64,000 nucleotides of DNA, from positions 1 through 64,000 of the forward strand of contig NZ_JXCA02000001.1 of the NCBI RefSeq assembly GCF_000828085.3, read 5' to 3'. A model generated the notes under the pieces. That model was not told the DNA's origin, made no database searches, and was given only the letters and a program-made list of their open reading frames with translations. Positions within the stretch are counted from its first letter, which is position 1. Each line of letters starts with the position of its first letter. Shown in pieces: positions 1-8,055 of this stretch. This DNA comes from Scytonema tolypothrichoides VB-61278 (GTDB lineage: Bacteria > Cyanobacteriota > Cyanobacteriia > Cyanobacteriales > Nostocaceae). The translations under genes were made by a program, and so were the position numbers.

Positions 1-403
1 AAAGATGGTCTGTACCATGAAGTAAGCGCAACTTAAAGGGGTGAATGAGAATTGCTGGTGGTGACACACCCTCTCTATTGCATCCAACATTTATCACATT
101 ACCCGAAGCGCGTCCATCAACACTGTAAAAAATGCATCCAATACCAAGCGAGTTCAAGGATTATCTATTTCGCGATTGGAAGCATTGGCTTTGTAAGCAT
201 AAGTTAAGCAAGTCTCTTTGAAAGCATAAAGTGAGCAAGTTGCTCAACTTATCCTTACAGTGACAGTTATCACTTATAGAATTTATTTACAGAGCAAAAA
301 ACTGCTTCTTCCTGCGCCCTTTTTCGTTGCTCGCTATCTGAGGACGTGTATTCTTTTGAGCCCATCCATAAAACATACTCGGACGGTCACGGGGTCTTAC
401 ACG
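1..403. other. Non-coding stretch, no gene seen
   Basis: I find no convincing coding region here. There is a loose internal repetition near 195-245 (variants of AAGCATAAGTTAAGCAAGT and AAGCATAAAGTGAGCAAGT). A minus-strand frame at 287-475 stays open but runs through the hairpin described next and resembles no family I know, so I do not call it a gene. Confidence 0.5.
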
Positions 404-482
404 TAAAAAAATTGCCAGCCTTATTACTACGCGTACCCGACTTCGACAACAGATCAACAAAACAAAGGCTGGCAATTTTTTA
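404..482. repeat. Long-stem hairpin, copy A of a two-copy structured element
   Basis: The left arm AAAAAATTGCCAGCC (406-420) is perfectly complementary to the right arm GGCTGGCAATTTTTT (467-481). They enclose a 46-nt loop. A second copy near 54.6 kb has a related loop (shared ACAGATCAA, TTATTAC and GTACCCG) and a stem differing at two positions, each matched by a compensating change in the opposite arm. A run of A or T at each arm base would let it act as a terminator on either strand. It could be a small structured RNA, a bidirectional terminator or a mobile palindromic repeat. The sequence does not decide between these. Confidence 0.7.
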
Positions 483-558
483 GGGACAATGCGTCGTAGA
501 CCGCAAATTCATCCAAAAATACTATTTTTTCTTTTTCTTGCTTGGATTGTAGTTTTTT

Positions 559-577
559 TTAGGGCGTGTCATCAATT
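559..577 (+). repeat. Left terminal inverted repeat
   Basis: 19 bp, exact reverse complement of 2388-2406. Similarity stops abruptly inward of the A-A-T-T, so the perfect repeat is the full detectable length. Confidence 0.8.
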
Positions 578-637
578 GAGCCGGGGCGCGAGTATCAATG
601 GAACAGAAAACCGGGATAAGAAAAAAGTCGTGAAAAA

Positions 638-690
638 TTGACCCCAGCCATGTATATACATGATAAAATGAACGAGCCATGTATATACAT
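638..690 (+). promoter_or_regulatory. Predicted promoter with duplicated 12-14 bp palindromic operator
   Basis: TTGACC (638-643), a 17-nt spacer and TGATAA (661-666) form a plausible sigma-70 type promoter. The perfect palindrome CATGTATATACATG (649-662) fills the spacer. A second copy, ATGTATATACAT, lies at 679-690 and overlaps the start codon of the next ORF. Two identical operators covering the promoter and the start suggest autorepression, perhaps by the small protein just downstream or the XRE protein at 1021. The binding protein is an inference. Confidence 0.5.
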
Positions 691-855
691 AAAGATATGG
701 ATCAGTACTCCGGAACAAGACAAAAATCTCAAAGGCGACCTCGTACAGCAGATGGTAAATTTGAAACAGATTACTCCGATTCTCAAAAACGGTTAAGGTC
801 TATCCGCCTGACGGACGAGGCTTGGGAGAAACTTTATCAAAAGCAGAGGCATTAA
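679..855 (+). pseudogene. Small basic DNA-binding-like protein, probably frameshifted
   Basis: The 58-codon frame encodes a basic N-terminal arm (RPRTADGKF at about residues 21-29) followed by RLTDEAWEKL. I recognise this pattern from cyanobacterial plasmid- and transposon-borne proteins that start with a basic arm and continue into a helical DNA-binding domain. It ends soon after WEKLYQKQRH. Shifting the frame at about 838-842 would continue as KAEALRLIHRNQ before a stop at 876-878, which fits the family better than the present end. A one-base indel is therefore likely. The start codon lies inside a palindromic operator. Function is uncertain. Confidence 0.4.
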
Positions 856-1020
856 GGTTGATTCATAGGAATCAATAGTGTTTTGAGAAAGTCCAGGGCG
901 CTCTAAAAACTGTGTAGCTAATGATGCCAAAGTAATAGTCATTTAATTGTTGTAAGTTGTTTTTGACGACAAATACAAGTATTAAATTATTATTAATCGT
1001 ATCGAAAACGGTATACTTTT

Positions 1021-1431
1021 ATGAGCGTTTTATCAGGGTCGGTGGCTCCAAAGCCCACAGAACCGTTGGGGCGTTACATCCAAAGAGTCCGCGAAGAGTT
1101 ATCTCTAACTCAAGCTGAGTTAAGTCAAAAAGCTGGGGTACATGTCCAGACTATTCGCAAGATTGAATCCGGTAACACATCTCGACTCAATCAAAAAGCC
1201 AAGTCAGGACTAGCAGCTGCATTGCGATTAGTAGAAGCTGTGGAAGTGTTGCTTGATGCTGACTATGAGGACACGGATGTTAGGGATGAGGCATATAAGC
1301 GTGTTAGTCAAGAGCAATTAATAAAAGCGGTAACTCATGTAAAATTGTTGGCTCGCCCGGATGGAGATGATCTGTTAGATACGATACTATCCCGGTGGCG
1401 ATATGTGCGGATTTTTTACCTACTCTTTTAG
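1021..1431 (+). CDS. XRE-type helix-turn-helix domain fused to Tn3 transposase fragment
   Basis: Residues 15-70 form an XRE/Cro-type helix-turn-helix domain with LTQAELSQKAGVHVQTIRKIE as its core, matching cyanobacterial regulators. At about residue 71 the protein passes, without losing frame, into sequence typical of the central part of a Tn3-family TnpA (RVSQEQLIKAV, ARPDGDD, SRWRYVR). It stops after six out-of-frame residues. This is most simply a deletion that joined a regulator gene to a transposase gene. The transposase half is inactivated by a frameshift at the T-run 1412-1417. The product could still bind DNA as a truncated repressor. Confidence 0.55.
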   Translation: MSVLSGSVAPKPTEPLGRYIQRVREELSLTQAELSQKAGVHVQTIRKIESGNTSRLNQKAKSGLAAALRLVEAVEVLLDADYEDTDVRDEAYKRVSQEQLIKAVTHVKLLARPDGDDLLDTILSRWRYVRIFYLLF

Positions 1432-2374
1432 AAAAAATTGAGTTTTCCGGGATGGATTCAGCAGCACCAATATTGGAAGCACTCAATTTTTTACGTTCTG
1501 TAGAAGGTTTGACACGACCAAATATGAGCGCTGCACCTCTAAAAGTTGTTACCAAGGCTTGGGCGCGGTTAGCTATGAGTGCAGAAGGGGTAATTGACCG
1601 CAAGGCTTACACTTTCTGCATTCTCCAATGTTTGCGGTCGGCTTTACGCCGCCGCGATGTTTTTGTTGTCAAAAGTCAACGTTACTGCGACCCTCGTGGC
1701 AAACTCCTATCCAATGAAGCTTGGACAGCCCAACGTGCGGCTATATGTCGTACTCTAGACTTAGAACCAACTTTTGATAAAACCCATAAAATTCTAAAAT
1801 CCCAACTTGATGAAACCTATCACCGCACTGCTGCTAATTTTAAAGACAATGCAGCTGTACGTATTGAAATTAAGGATGGTAAGGAACATCTAGTATTAAC
1901 GGGCTTGGATAAGCTTATTGACCCTCCCAGTTTGATTACCCTCAAAAGGCAAGTTGCAGCAATGTTACCTTGTTTTTATTGGAAGGATTGCTAGAACAAA
2001 TAACCAGTCTGCGACCAATTGAAATAATGACCGACACTGCTGGTTATAGTGACTTAATTTTTGGTTTCTTCTGGGTGTTGGGCTACCAGTTCAGTCCCAG
2101 GATTGCAGATATAGGGGATTCTAGACTTTGGCGGTTAGACAATACCGCTATTTATGGAGCGCTTGATAAACTAGCGAGAAATAAGATAAATACCGATTTA
2201 ATCGCTAACAACTGGGATGACATCTTGCGGGTGGCTGGTTCTCTCAAATTGGGAACTGTGAGTGCAACAGAATTGATCCGTTCCTTGCAACGAGGCAATC
2301 AACCTTCAACCTTATCCAAACCTACACAGCCTGTCCTTGTGAGCACAGTGTTTATTCTTTTTGAGCAGTTCTGA
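1231..2374 (+). pseudogene. Tn3-family transposase remnant (TnpA), multiply broken
   Basis: Three pieces can be aligned by eye to one Tn3-family TnpA. The first is at 1231-1411, in frame with the XRE domain. The second, 1418-1975, contains FLPTLLEKIEFSG, LEALNFLRSVEGL and ITLKRQVAAML. The third, about 1970-2318, contains LLEQITSLRPIEIMTDTAGYSD, FWVLGYQFSPRIADIG and NWDDILRVAGSLKLG, from the catalytic domain. The first and second are separated by a single-base deletion in a run of T. The second and third are joined by an internal deletion of an estimated 150-plus residues. The C-terminal part after LQRGNQPSTL is absent. It cannot encode an active transposase. Confidence 0.8.
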
Positions 2375-2387
2375 TTACAGTTTACCT

Positions 2388-2406
2388 AATTGATGACACG
2401 CCCTAA
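2388..2406 (-). repeat. Right terminal inverted repeat
   Basis: 19 bp, exact reverse complement of 559-577. It lies about 50 bp past the last recognisable transposase codons. Confidence 0.8.
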
Positions 2407-2513
2407 GTGGATTTTTCATTTTGCTAGACGGACCACACCCAATCATACCATTTTTTTGACACGAATATAATATTGTGGACAGGTCTATTTGTTCGAGCCA
2501 TAAAGTTTTTGGT

Positions 2514-3224
2514 TCAGTGTGTTTTTAATCGGGCTTGAAAAATGTATACCCACTCAAAAATCGTGCCGTTATCGATATAAACGCGATTGGCACTTAGCAG
2601 TTCTTGAAAGTATTCAGGATAAAGCTCGAAGTAGCGATATTGCTTACACTTCACAGTTCGACTAATAGGCTCAGTATACTCGTAGCCCTCTTCTTCCATC
2701 AACTGCATCGTTTGCTCAATACTAATACGAGAAGAATGGGTGAACTGTATTGTTCCTTCAGGTGTCAACCAATTTGGTGCTTGGCGAATCATCGTGTCAA
2801 TGACACCCCTTCCATCCTCTCCAGCACGACTATATAAAGGAATCTTATCCCAGGCTGGAGTTGCTGGTAGGTTAGCAACGATCAAATCAAAGCGGATGTT
2901 TTGAGGGATTGCCTCAAATAAGTTACTTTTCAACGCAATAACTTGTTCTGAAACACCGTTTAGCTCTGAATTATATCGAGTGGCTGCAATGTAGTCTTCA
3001 TGTAAGTCAACTGCATAAACTGTTTGAAAACCTCGTTTGGCTAAGGCGATCGCCAATATCCCCGTACCACATCCTAAATCTAAAGCAGTTTTTCCCTTAC
3101 AGACCATGTTTTCTAGTAGAAATTCTGTATAACCTACAGACGGTTCTGCTACATTAGGAAATGTTTGAATTTTTATCGTGACATCACCAATATTAAAATT
3201 TTTATCTTCCTGTGTTGTTTCCAT
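2514..3224 (-). CDS. Class I SAM-dependent methyltransferase, small-molecule or protein target unknown
   Basis: A 236-residue protein with a Rossmann-type SAM-binding core: motif I DLGCGTG at residues 49-55, an acidic end of beta-2 in VDLHEDY (72-78), and motif IV NLPATP at 118-123. The NLPxxP form recalls the NPPY/NLPY loop of HemK/RlmG-like methyltransferases that modify planar amino groups, but the usual tyrosine is missing. No target-recognition domain is visible. It is followed on the same strand by a transporter gene with a gap of about 240 bp upstream, so it may be transcribed alone. The substrate cannot be assigned. Confidence 0.75.
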   Translation of the reverse strand: METTQEDKNFNIGDVTIKIQTFPNVAEPSVGYTEFLLENMVCKGKTALDLGCGTGILAIALAKRGFQTVYAVDLHEDYIAATRYNSELNGVSEQVIALKSNLFEAIPQNIRFDLIVANLPATPAWDKIPLYSRAGEDGRGVIDTMIRQAPNWLTPEGTIQFTHSSRISIEQTMQLMEEEGYEYTEPISRTVKCKQYRYFELYPEYFQELLSANRVYIDNGTIFEWVYIFQARLKTH

Positions 3225-3462
3225 TCAAACATCCTTAGGTATTGTTTATCTTATCTTTTGATGAAAGGTAAGGCATCAAACACATTACATCAGATTATGA
3301 CAATATTCTCAAAATTCTTTGTGCCTTGCATATTACTTTTGATTCCAGCAATTCTTGAAGTACTGAATAAGTTATCCTACAAAATCATGCACAGGAGAGA
3401 AATTGCTGGCTTTTCAGTATATGTCTCGTTGGTCTGGGTCAGCCTGTGCCGTTTGCGAGTTT

Positions 3463-4431
3463 TCACTTCTTTTCCTCTATTGGCTTAACAGCAGATTGAC
3501 TAGATTTTGCTAGATATATCCCTAGTACAACTACAGCAAAAGCGAGGCAGTTAAATAAACTTACCTCTTCTGAGAAGACTACCCAAGCTGCGATCGCAGC
3601 AAAGATGACTTCCAGTGGAATGACTATGGAGATGAATCCTGAAGTCATTCTTTTAAGGCTATACACCAAAAGTCCTTGACCTAATGCTTGGCAGATGACA
3701 GCTTGAGCAATAACTGCTAGCCATCCTACTTCCGAATAGGGAAAGAATCTATCTTCAGCTAGCAGGAAAAGAGGTAAAATTAACGCGGCCCCAATCCCGC
3801 AGCGCCATAAAAGTATAGTTGTGGTGCTTAACTTAGTTCGCAGTTGTTCCGCAATTAAGAAGAAAACGCTAAGCAACATTCCCACGAGTAAGGCGGCTGT
3901 ATCACCTTGCAAGTTGCTGTTGGCAATTTGTATATCTTGCAGTCCAATGGCAATCATTCCTCCAATCGCTACTACCATTCCTATTAAGAATTTGCTGTCA
4001 TAGCGCTGACCGAATAATAGCCATCCTAACAAGGGTGTGAACAGTGCGTTAGAATTACGCAATAAAGTAGCACTGGCTACGCTAGTCTGACTCACCGACC
4101 AATTCCACACAAGTAAAGCCAAGGCTGAAACAGCAGCCGCCGCCAGCAATAGCCCTACCCTCCCACTTGTATAAGGTTTCTGTTGGTCAGTTGGGTTGTC
4201 AGAAAGTCGGTTGTTTGTATAATTTACTCCATTCCACAGTCCAAAGACTACACTAGCAATCCAAAGGCGATGAAATCCTGTGGCGATTGGACTGATTTCG
4301 CGTTCACTTAATCGGATAAAGATTCCTGCCGTAGATAAGGCGACAACGGCCACAAATAATATGGCGAAGGCAAGTACAGTGTTTGTTTTTTCTAATTGTT
4401 GCTTTGGTAATTCCAATTGATTTGTCGTCAT
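3463..4431 (-). CDS. EamA/DMT-superfamily permease
   Basis: About 322 residues with ten hydrophobic segments arranged as two EamA halves, the layout of drug/metabolite transporters of the inner membrane. Typical features are VVALSTAGIFIRLSEREISP near the N terminus, LLRNSNALFTPLLGWLLFGQR closing the first half, and a matching SIVIPLEVIFAAIAAWVVFSEE in the second. I chose the ATG at 4431 because the longer frame would need a TTG. Members export amino acids, nucleosides or other small metabolites, and the substrate here is unknown. A second EamA gene lies near 55.3 kb, but the two are not close copies. Confidence 0.8.
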   Translation of the reverse strand: MTTNQLELPKQQLEKTNTVLAFAILFVAVVALSTAGIFIRLSEREISPIATGFHRLWIASVVFGLWNGVNYTNNRLSDNPTDQQKPYTSGRVGLLLAAAAVSALALLVWNWSVSQTSVASATLLRNSNALFTPLLGWLLFGQRYDSKFLIGMVVAIGGMIAIGLQDIQIANSNLQGDTAALLVGMLLSVFFLIAEQLRTKLSTTTILLWRCGIGAALILPLFLLAEDRFFPYSEVGWLAVIAQAVICQALGQGLLVYSLKRMTSGFISIVIPLEVIFAAIAAWVVFSEEVSLFNCLAFAVVVLGIYLAKSSQSAVKPIEEKK

Positions 4432-4516
4432 CGTTTCTGCATCTTTACCAAATGACAATTACTTCTCATCTTTATGTTATTTAATTGGCAGACTTCCTTA
4501 TACCTCTTAAGTCAGA

Positions 4517-5308
4517 TTATTCAAGACTCAAGCGATATTGAGATAACTTTTCATAAAATATAAGGCAGTCTTCCAAAACAGGCATTAGCTCATCGGGAAA
4601 ATTTATTTCTTTTTCTTCATATGACTTAAAGCCAGTCGATTGGTTGATATTTGAGTACCAAACGGTCGGTGGTAATTCACCAGTCCACAGCCAAGGAAAC
4701 GGACTCTTTAAATCTTCTTTTGTCGCTTGCAGTCCTGGCTTCCAAGTCAACATTTTTTCGGAAAAAGGAATTCCTAGTTTGCTGCATATCAAACTTAAAT
4801 AACCTCGAGGATTTTTCATCAAATCAGTTGAATCAATAACTAAAGGAGTTTTTCCGGTAAATGATTCAACTTCTTTGAAAAGATTATAAACGTCTTCCAT
4901 GCCAATCTCATGCTTAGTTACTGTTTGGCAAACCTTGTTATAGGATAAGATAATCTCTTTTGGGTTTCTAATCAAAAAAAAGTTGTTTAGAGACTTGAGC
5001 CATTTTTTTTCGTCATGTGGCAGAATATGCTTTGCCATATGTTTTTGAAATGAAAAAGACACACCTTCTGGTAAATCACTAGTTATCTGTTGAATGACTT
5101 TCTGATAGTCAGTTTCACGGTGAGCAATGACCACTTCCCTTTCTGGATGATCGAAAGCGTGCTTCAATAGGTACGGAGCATATAGAGGTTCATCAAAAAC
5201 CATACATCCATCTAACTGCTCAAAAGACCGCGCAACTAATGTTGAACGACTTCTGGGACAGGTCCACATAGCTATGTGTTTGTTCGTTGATATGGTGTTC
5301 ATTGTCAT
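4517..5308 (-). CDS. Sulfotransferase-family protein
   Basis: A 263-residue P-loop protein. WTCPRSRST at residues 15-23 corresponds to the 5'-phosphosulfate loop, and RNPKEIILS (R114 to S122) corresponds to the 3'-phosphate-binding Arg...Ser motif of PAPS-dependent sulfotransferases. It is near the usual length and has no signal peptide, so it should be cytoplasmic. Some members of this fold in bacteria use other substrates, so sulfate transfer is likely but not certain. A PAPS-producing APS kinase gene is about 24 kb away, not linked. The gene stands on the minus strand 58 bp upstream of the EamA gene's stop side and could be co-transcribed with it. Confidence 0.65.
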   Translation of the reverse strand: MTMNTISTNKHIAMWTCPRSRSTLVARSFEQLDGCMVFDEPLYAPYLLKHAFDHPEREVVIAHRETDYQKVIQQITSDLPEGVSFSFQKHMAKHILPHDEKKWLKSLNNFFLIRNPKEIILSYNKVCQTVTKHEIGMEDVYNLFKEVESFTGKTPLVIDSTDLMKNPRGYLSLICSKLGIPFSEKMLTWKPGLQATKEDLKSPFPWLWTGELPPTVWYSNINQSTGFKSYEEKEINFPDELMPVLEDCLIFYEKLSQYRLSLE

Positions 5309-5396
5309 GAAATTAATCTAAGCTATTCTTACTTCGATAAAACTTTTAGGGATCTAATAGTCGAGACTTAGCCAGAAACTCAGATTGTGTTTTTTA

Positions 5397-5547
5397 TTCA
5401 GATCTTGCACCTAACCGTATAAGCCTAGGCTTACTTAAAAGCGACGCAATAAAGTCACATCATTTTTCTTGGCTTTTATCGATAAAAAAGGGTTTTCGGC
5501 TTTGTACTGAGTGTTATAATATCACTTTTTTTGGTGCAAGATGTCAG
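5397..5547. mobile_element. MITE, copy 1 (151 bp) with TTTA target duplication
   Basis: The ends carry ATCTTGCACC (5402-5411) and its reverse complement GGTGCAAGAT (5533-5542), with a few imperfectly paired bases outside. TTTA directly flanks both sides (5393-5396 and 5548-5551). The interior matches, in reverse orientation, the element inserted in hicA near 47.5 kb along its whole length, including the central AAAAGCCAAGAAAA and CACTCAGTA blocks. It has no coding capacity. Confidence 0.8.
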
Positions 5548-6279
5548 TTTATCCACATTAGACTCCACGTAAATAGTTTGTAGTCTGAATAACTTTACAA
5601 TACTATAAATAGGTAGGCACGATTAAAGATAACTATATGAACTTATGTAAAACACCATAAATGTCTTTGTTAGTATATAAAAGGTTGCGACCCACCCACA
5701 CGGCTGTCAACAAAGGTCACAGTAGCAGTAATATGCTTACCACGGGTAACTAGCGTGAGAAAGGGGGAAAGATTGCGGTCACTGGCACGCCTAGCGCGAT
5801 AAGAGAGACACCAAACTGCGATGTACGGAAAATAATCAAACTGCCAAGGGATACGCAGGGCGGCTGCCTGGGTTCCTTATAAGAGGATAAAGCTGGAAAC
5901 AGCAGAGAGGGAAAGTAATACCATCACCGGATTTGGTTCCGGACATTCAGTAATGAGTGTACCCAACGTGGCATCTGCCAATGAGACAGGAAGCCCCATC
6001 CGCCATGCGGTGGGGTACTTCACGAATTCTAGTGATGATTTCCAGTCGCTCCGATGTTTGAAACGACGATTTCTAATTGTGTTTTCATGGCTGGCAGCAG
6101 CCAAATACCCTGTACCAATCGTACAATTCGCTTGTCCCCCTGTGTGTGGCTTGTATTTTTGTAGTAACAGTGCAAGAATTAGATCTAGTCTAGAAATAAT
6201 TGTGAAAAAAAATTAATAGATCAAATTGCCTTTTTGTCAAAAAATTATAAATAGACTCAGAACTTAACAGGAGTGCAAC
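5548..6279. other. Intergenic stretch with IS remnant
   Basis: 732 bp between the sulfotransferase-like gene and the small gene at 6280. No intact gene is seen. The part around 5690-6021 looks like decayed transposon DNA ending in an IS200/IS605-like right end (separate entry). The rest is A/T-rich with no clear structure. Confidence 0.5.
5940..6024 (+). mobile_element. Probable IS200/IS605 (tnpB-type) right-end remnant
   Basis: GAAGCCCCATCCGC CAT GCGGTGGGGTACTTC (5990-6020) folds into a hairpin with one bulged T and outer GAAG/CTTC pairs, followed by CAC. A GAAGCCCC...GGGGTA-TTCAC hairpin is the usual 3' end of tnpB-bearing IS200/IS605 units. The plus-strand frame through it reads MRQEAPSAMRWGTS, resembling the C-terminal tail typical of cyanobacterial TnpB annotations. 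No upstream tnpB catalytic sequence survives, so this is only an end fragment. Confidence 0.45.
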
Positions 6280-6399
6280 ATGAAAAAGCTTCGGCAGATT
6301 GTCAAAGATTTGCTATCTTACATAAAATCTGTCTTTCTTCGCAAGAAAAGAGAGAAGAAGGAACAAGACGACGATCCGTTTATCTATCCACACTTTTAA
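6280..6399 (+). CDS. 39-residue basic/acidic protein ending PFIYPHF
   Basis: A short gene with a good ribosome site (ACAGGAG, 6 nt before the ATG) just upstream of the SGNH/SxtJ/carbamoyltransferase cluster. The product has an amphipathic basic N-terminal half, a charged KKREKKEQDDD stretch and the end PFIYPHF. Small DUF5989/SxtK-like proteins that accompany SxtJ and carbamoyltransferase genes typically end in PFIYxxF but have a membrane helix before it. That helix is missing here. I therefore call it a possible soluble DUF5989 relative, from the end motif and position only. Confidence 0.5.
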   Translation: MKKLRQIVKDLLSYIKSVFLRKKREKKEQDDDPFIYPHF

Positions 6400-6704
6400 G
6401 AAATCTGCATTGCAAGAAAGGAAACATAGATAACTGTCCTGTGTAAAAAGAATCAAGATAAATAAAATCAATCGGATGCAGGGGGAGGGTAACCCTTCTG
6501 ACAATCATCCCTGTGTGTTTTCAGTACGAGCCAATCCTCCAGAGAAGGATTGGAGCGTAGGACGCGCCGTAGCGCTCGCTGACCAGTGTTAACCCCAAAT
6601 TGAAGCGATGACACAGTTTTACGAAGTTAATTATTGTTTTGTCGTCGGCTGTTTAATCCTTGTGAACACTGTGCCATTTCATTTTGTCTACTAACTTGAC
6701 AATC
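6400..6704. promoter_or_regulatory. Spacer with hairpin before SGNH gene
   Basis: CCAATCCT (6531-6538) and AGGATTGG (6546-6553) form an 8-bp stem with a 7-nt loop, without a following T-run. It could be a leader structure or an mRNA-processing site between the 39-residue gene and the cluster. Nothing else is evident in these 305 bp. Confidence 0.3.
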
Positions 6705-7631
6705 ATGCATTCAATAGTCTGCAAAGAACCAGCACAACTTTTTTCACCGGAAGATATGCCTCATACACCTGTAACAGAGGTGTATGGTGTCGGCGAAGTA
6801 AAGTGGTTTGGAAGCGATCGCCAAAAGGAATATAGAAAAAACCCACATCCTGTATTCGGTCCGGAAGATATCATCTATCGTATTAATAGTTACGGCTATC
6901 GTTGTCCTGAATTTGAGTTGCGTAAACAAGTTCAGGATGATGCAGTGCATGTCGTCACAGTAGCTTCCAGTGATGCCTTTGGCACAGGTCTTCCTGAAGA
7001 GAAAACTTATCCTGCTATTTTAAAAGAACTGTTGCAAAGTTACCTTGGTCGTCCAGTGATCAACTGGAACCTGGGTATGGGTGGCGGAAGTGCAGATTAC
7101 ATCACTCGCACACTGATCAGTGCGCTTCAGATTTTGAAGCCAGATATAGTTTTGCTGACATTTCCGCCTGGTATGGCAAGACGCGAGTATATAGGTGACA
7201 ATGGCCGTTCATATCATTGTATGCCGACTCATATAGTGGGTTGGAATGATCGTGGAGACTGGTCTGGTAAAGGCGTTCTTAAAGCTCATAAGGAACTCCT
7301 AAGTCCCTATAACAACCCGCTGAATCTATTCAAAAATTATAAAGTCTGTGAAGCCTTGTGCGAACAGTTTGGGGTGATGTGGCTATTTTCGACCTTTGAT
7401 GTTTCGGTATTTGAACCCATGAAGCATTTGATTCATGCGGACAAGTTGGTTCCTCCTGGTCTTGGCATCCTCACTGAAAAGTATAAAGAAGATCCAGGAA
7501 TTGGTCTAGCGCGTGATATGATTCACCCAGGTATCCAGCCAAACAAAGAATATGCTGAAGGCTGTTTTTTACGTCTTCAGGAACTATATGCCTCTTCATT
7601 AGAAACCCTAAAGCAAGGAAAAACATCGTGA
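6705..7631 (+). CDS. SGNH/GDSL-hydrolase-like protein with altered block I
   Basis: About 308 residues from the ATG at 6705 (a TTG at 6684 would add seven). The segment VVTVASSDAFGTGLPEEKTYP at about residues 83-103 aligns with the block I strand-turn of SGNH hydrolases, with ASS in place of GDS, so the nucleophilic serine (S89) is kept. WNLGMGGGSADY fits block II. DMIHP near the C terminus supplies the block V Asp and His. The block III Asn is not obvious. Such proteins deacylate or de-esterify sugars and lipids. The next gene overlaps by 4 bp (GTGA), so it is translated with an SxtJ-like protein and an O-carbamoyltransferase. A role in trimming or acyl modification of the same product is plausible. 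Confidence 0.7.
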   Translation: MHSIVCKEPAQLFSPEDMPHTPVTEVYGVGEVKWFGSDRQKEYRKNPHPVFGPEDIIYRINSYGYRCPEFELRKQVQDDAVHVVTVASSDAFGTGLPEEKTYPAILKELLQSYLGRPVINWNLGMGGGSADYITRTLISALQILKPDIVLLTFPPGMARREYIGDNGRSYHCMPTHIVGWNDRGDWSGKGVLKAHKELLSPYNNPLNLFKNYKVCEALCEQFGVMWLFSTFDVSVFEPMKHLIHADKLVPPGLGILTEKYKEDPGIGLARDMIHPGIQPNKEYAEGCFLRLQELYASSLETLKQGKTS

Positions 7632-8050
7632 GCAGTAATAGCAGCAAAGAAACTGTCAGCGACGCTCTGCTAGATGTACAACAAAACCCTAATCGTCTGC
7701 TACGCATAAAGCGTTTTGGTGTTGTGATGGTAATAATAACGCTGTTGTCAAGTATAGTATTGCCCTATACTCTGAGCTTAGTTATTGCCTCTGCTTTCCT
7801 TGCAGCGAGTACTATGTTTTATCCACAGATTCTGTATCCAATTTATTGGTTGCTGATGCCACCTTTGAGCATAGGATTAAAGCTGCTTTTAGCAATATTG
7901 TTCTACACTATTGTCTCTCCTACAGCCTTTTTCTCTCGAATTTTGGGAATTGACATCATCCAACGAAATATTAAGCCGGAAGTCCAAAGTTATTGGATCG
8001 AGCGTACCACCCTGCTTCCTCATGGCAAATATATGACAAACCAGAGGTAA
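7628..8050 (+). CDS. SxtJ-like small membrane protein
   Basis: 140 residues, starting at a GTG that overlaps the SGNH stop. Hydrophobic segments at about residues 35-60, 68-85 and 90-110 suggest an integral membrane protein, followed by a soluble C-terminal tail. Size, topology and its place directly before a NodU/SxtI-type carbamoyltransferase match SxtJ of the saxitoxin cluster and the many SxtJ-family proteins in polysaccharide or glycolipid clusters. Its biochemical role is unknown even in the named family. The following gene begins 5 bp after the stop, so tight co-expression is expected. The presence of SxtJ does not imply saxitoxin synthesis. Confidence 0.65.
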   Translation: MSSNSSKETVSDALLDVQQNPNRLLRIKRFGVVMVIITLLSSIVLPYTLSLVIASAFLAASTMFYPQILYPIYWLLMPPLSIGLKLLLAILFYTIVSPTAFFSRILGIDIIQRNIKPEVQSYWIERTTLLPHGKYMTNQR

Positions 8051-8055
8051 TTGTC

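Larger units (their letters stand above)
559..2406. mobile_element. 1.85-kb element with 19-bp perfect terminal inverted repeats
   Basis: TTAGGGCGTGTCATCAATT at 559-577 is repeated as its exact reverse complement at 2388-2406. If the mobile ends begin at GGGCG, both sides are flanked by TA, which would fit a TA target duplication. The interior holds a small DNA-binding-like ORF, an XRE domain and fragments of a Tn3-family transposase. The ends do not look like the usual 38-bp GGGG-starting Tn3 repeats. The element may therefore be a different IS/MITE-type unit carrying a Tn3 remnant, or a heavily deleted Tn3 relative. No complete transposase is present, so it could move only with help in trans. 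Confidence 0.65.
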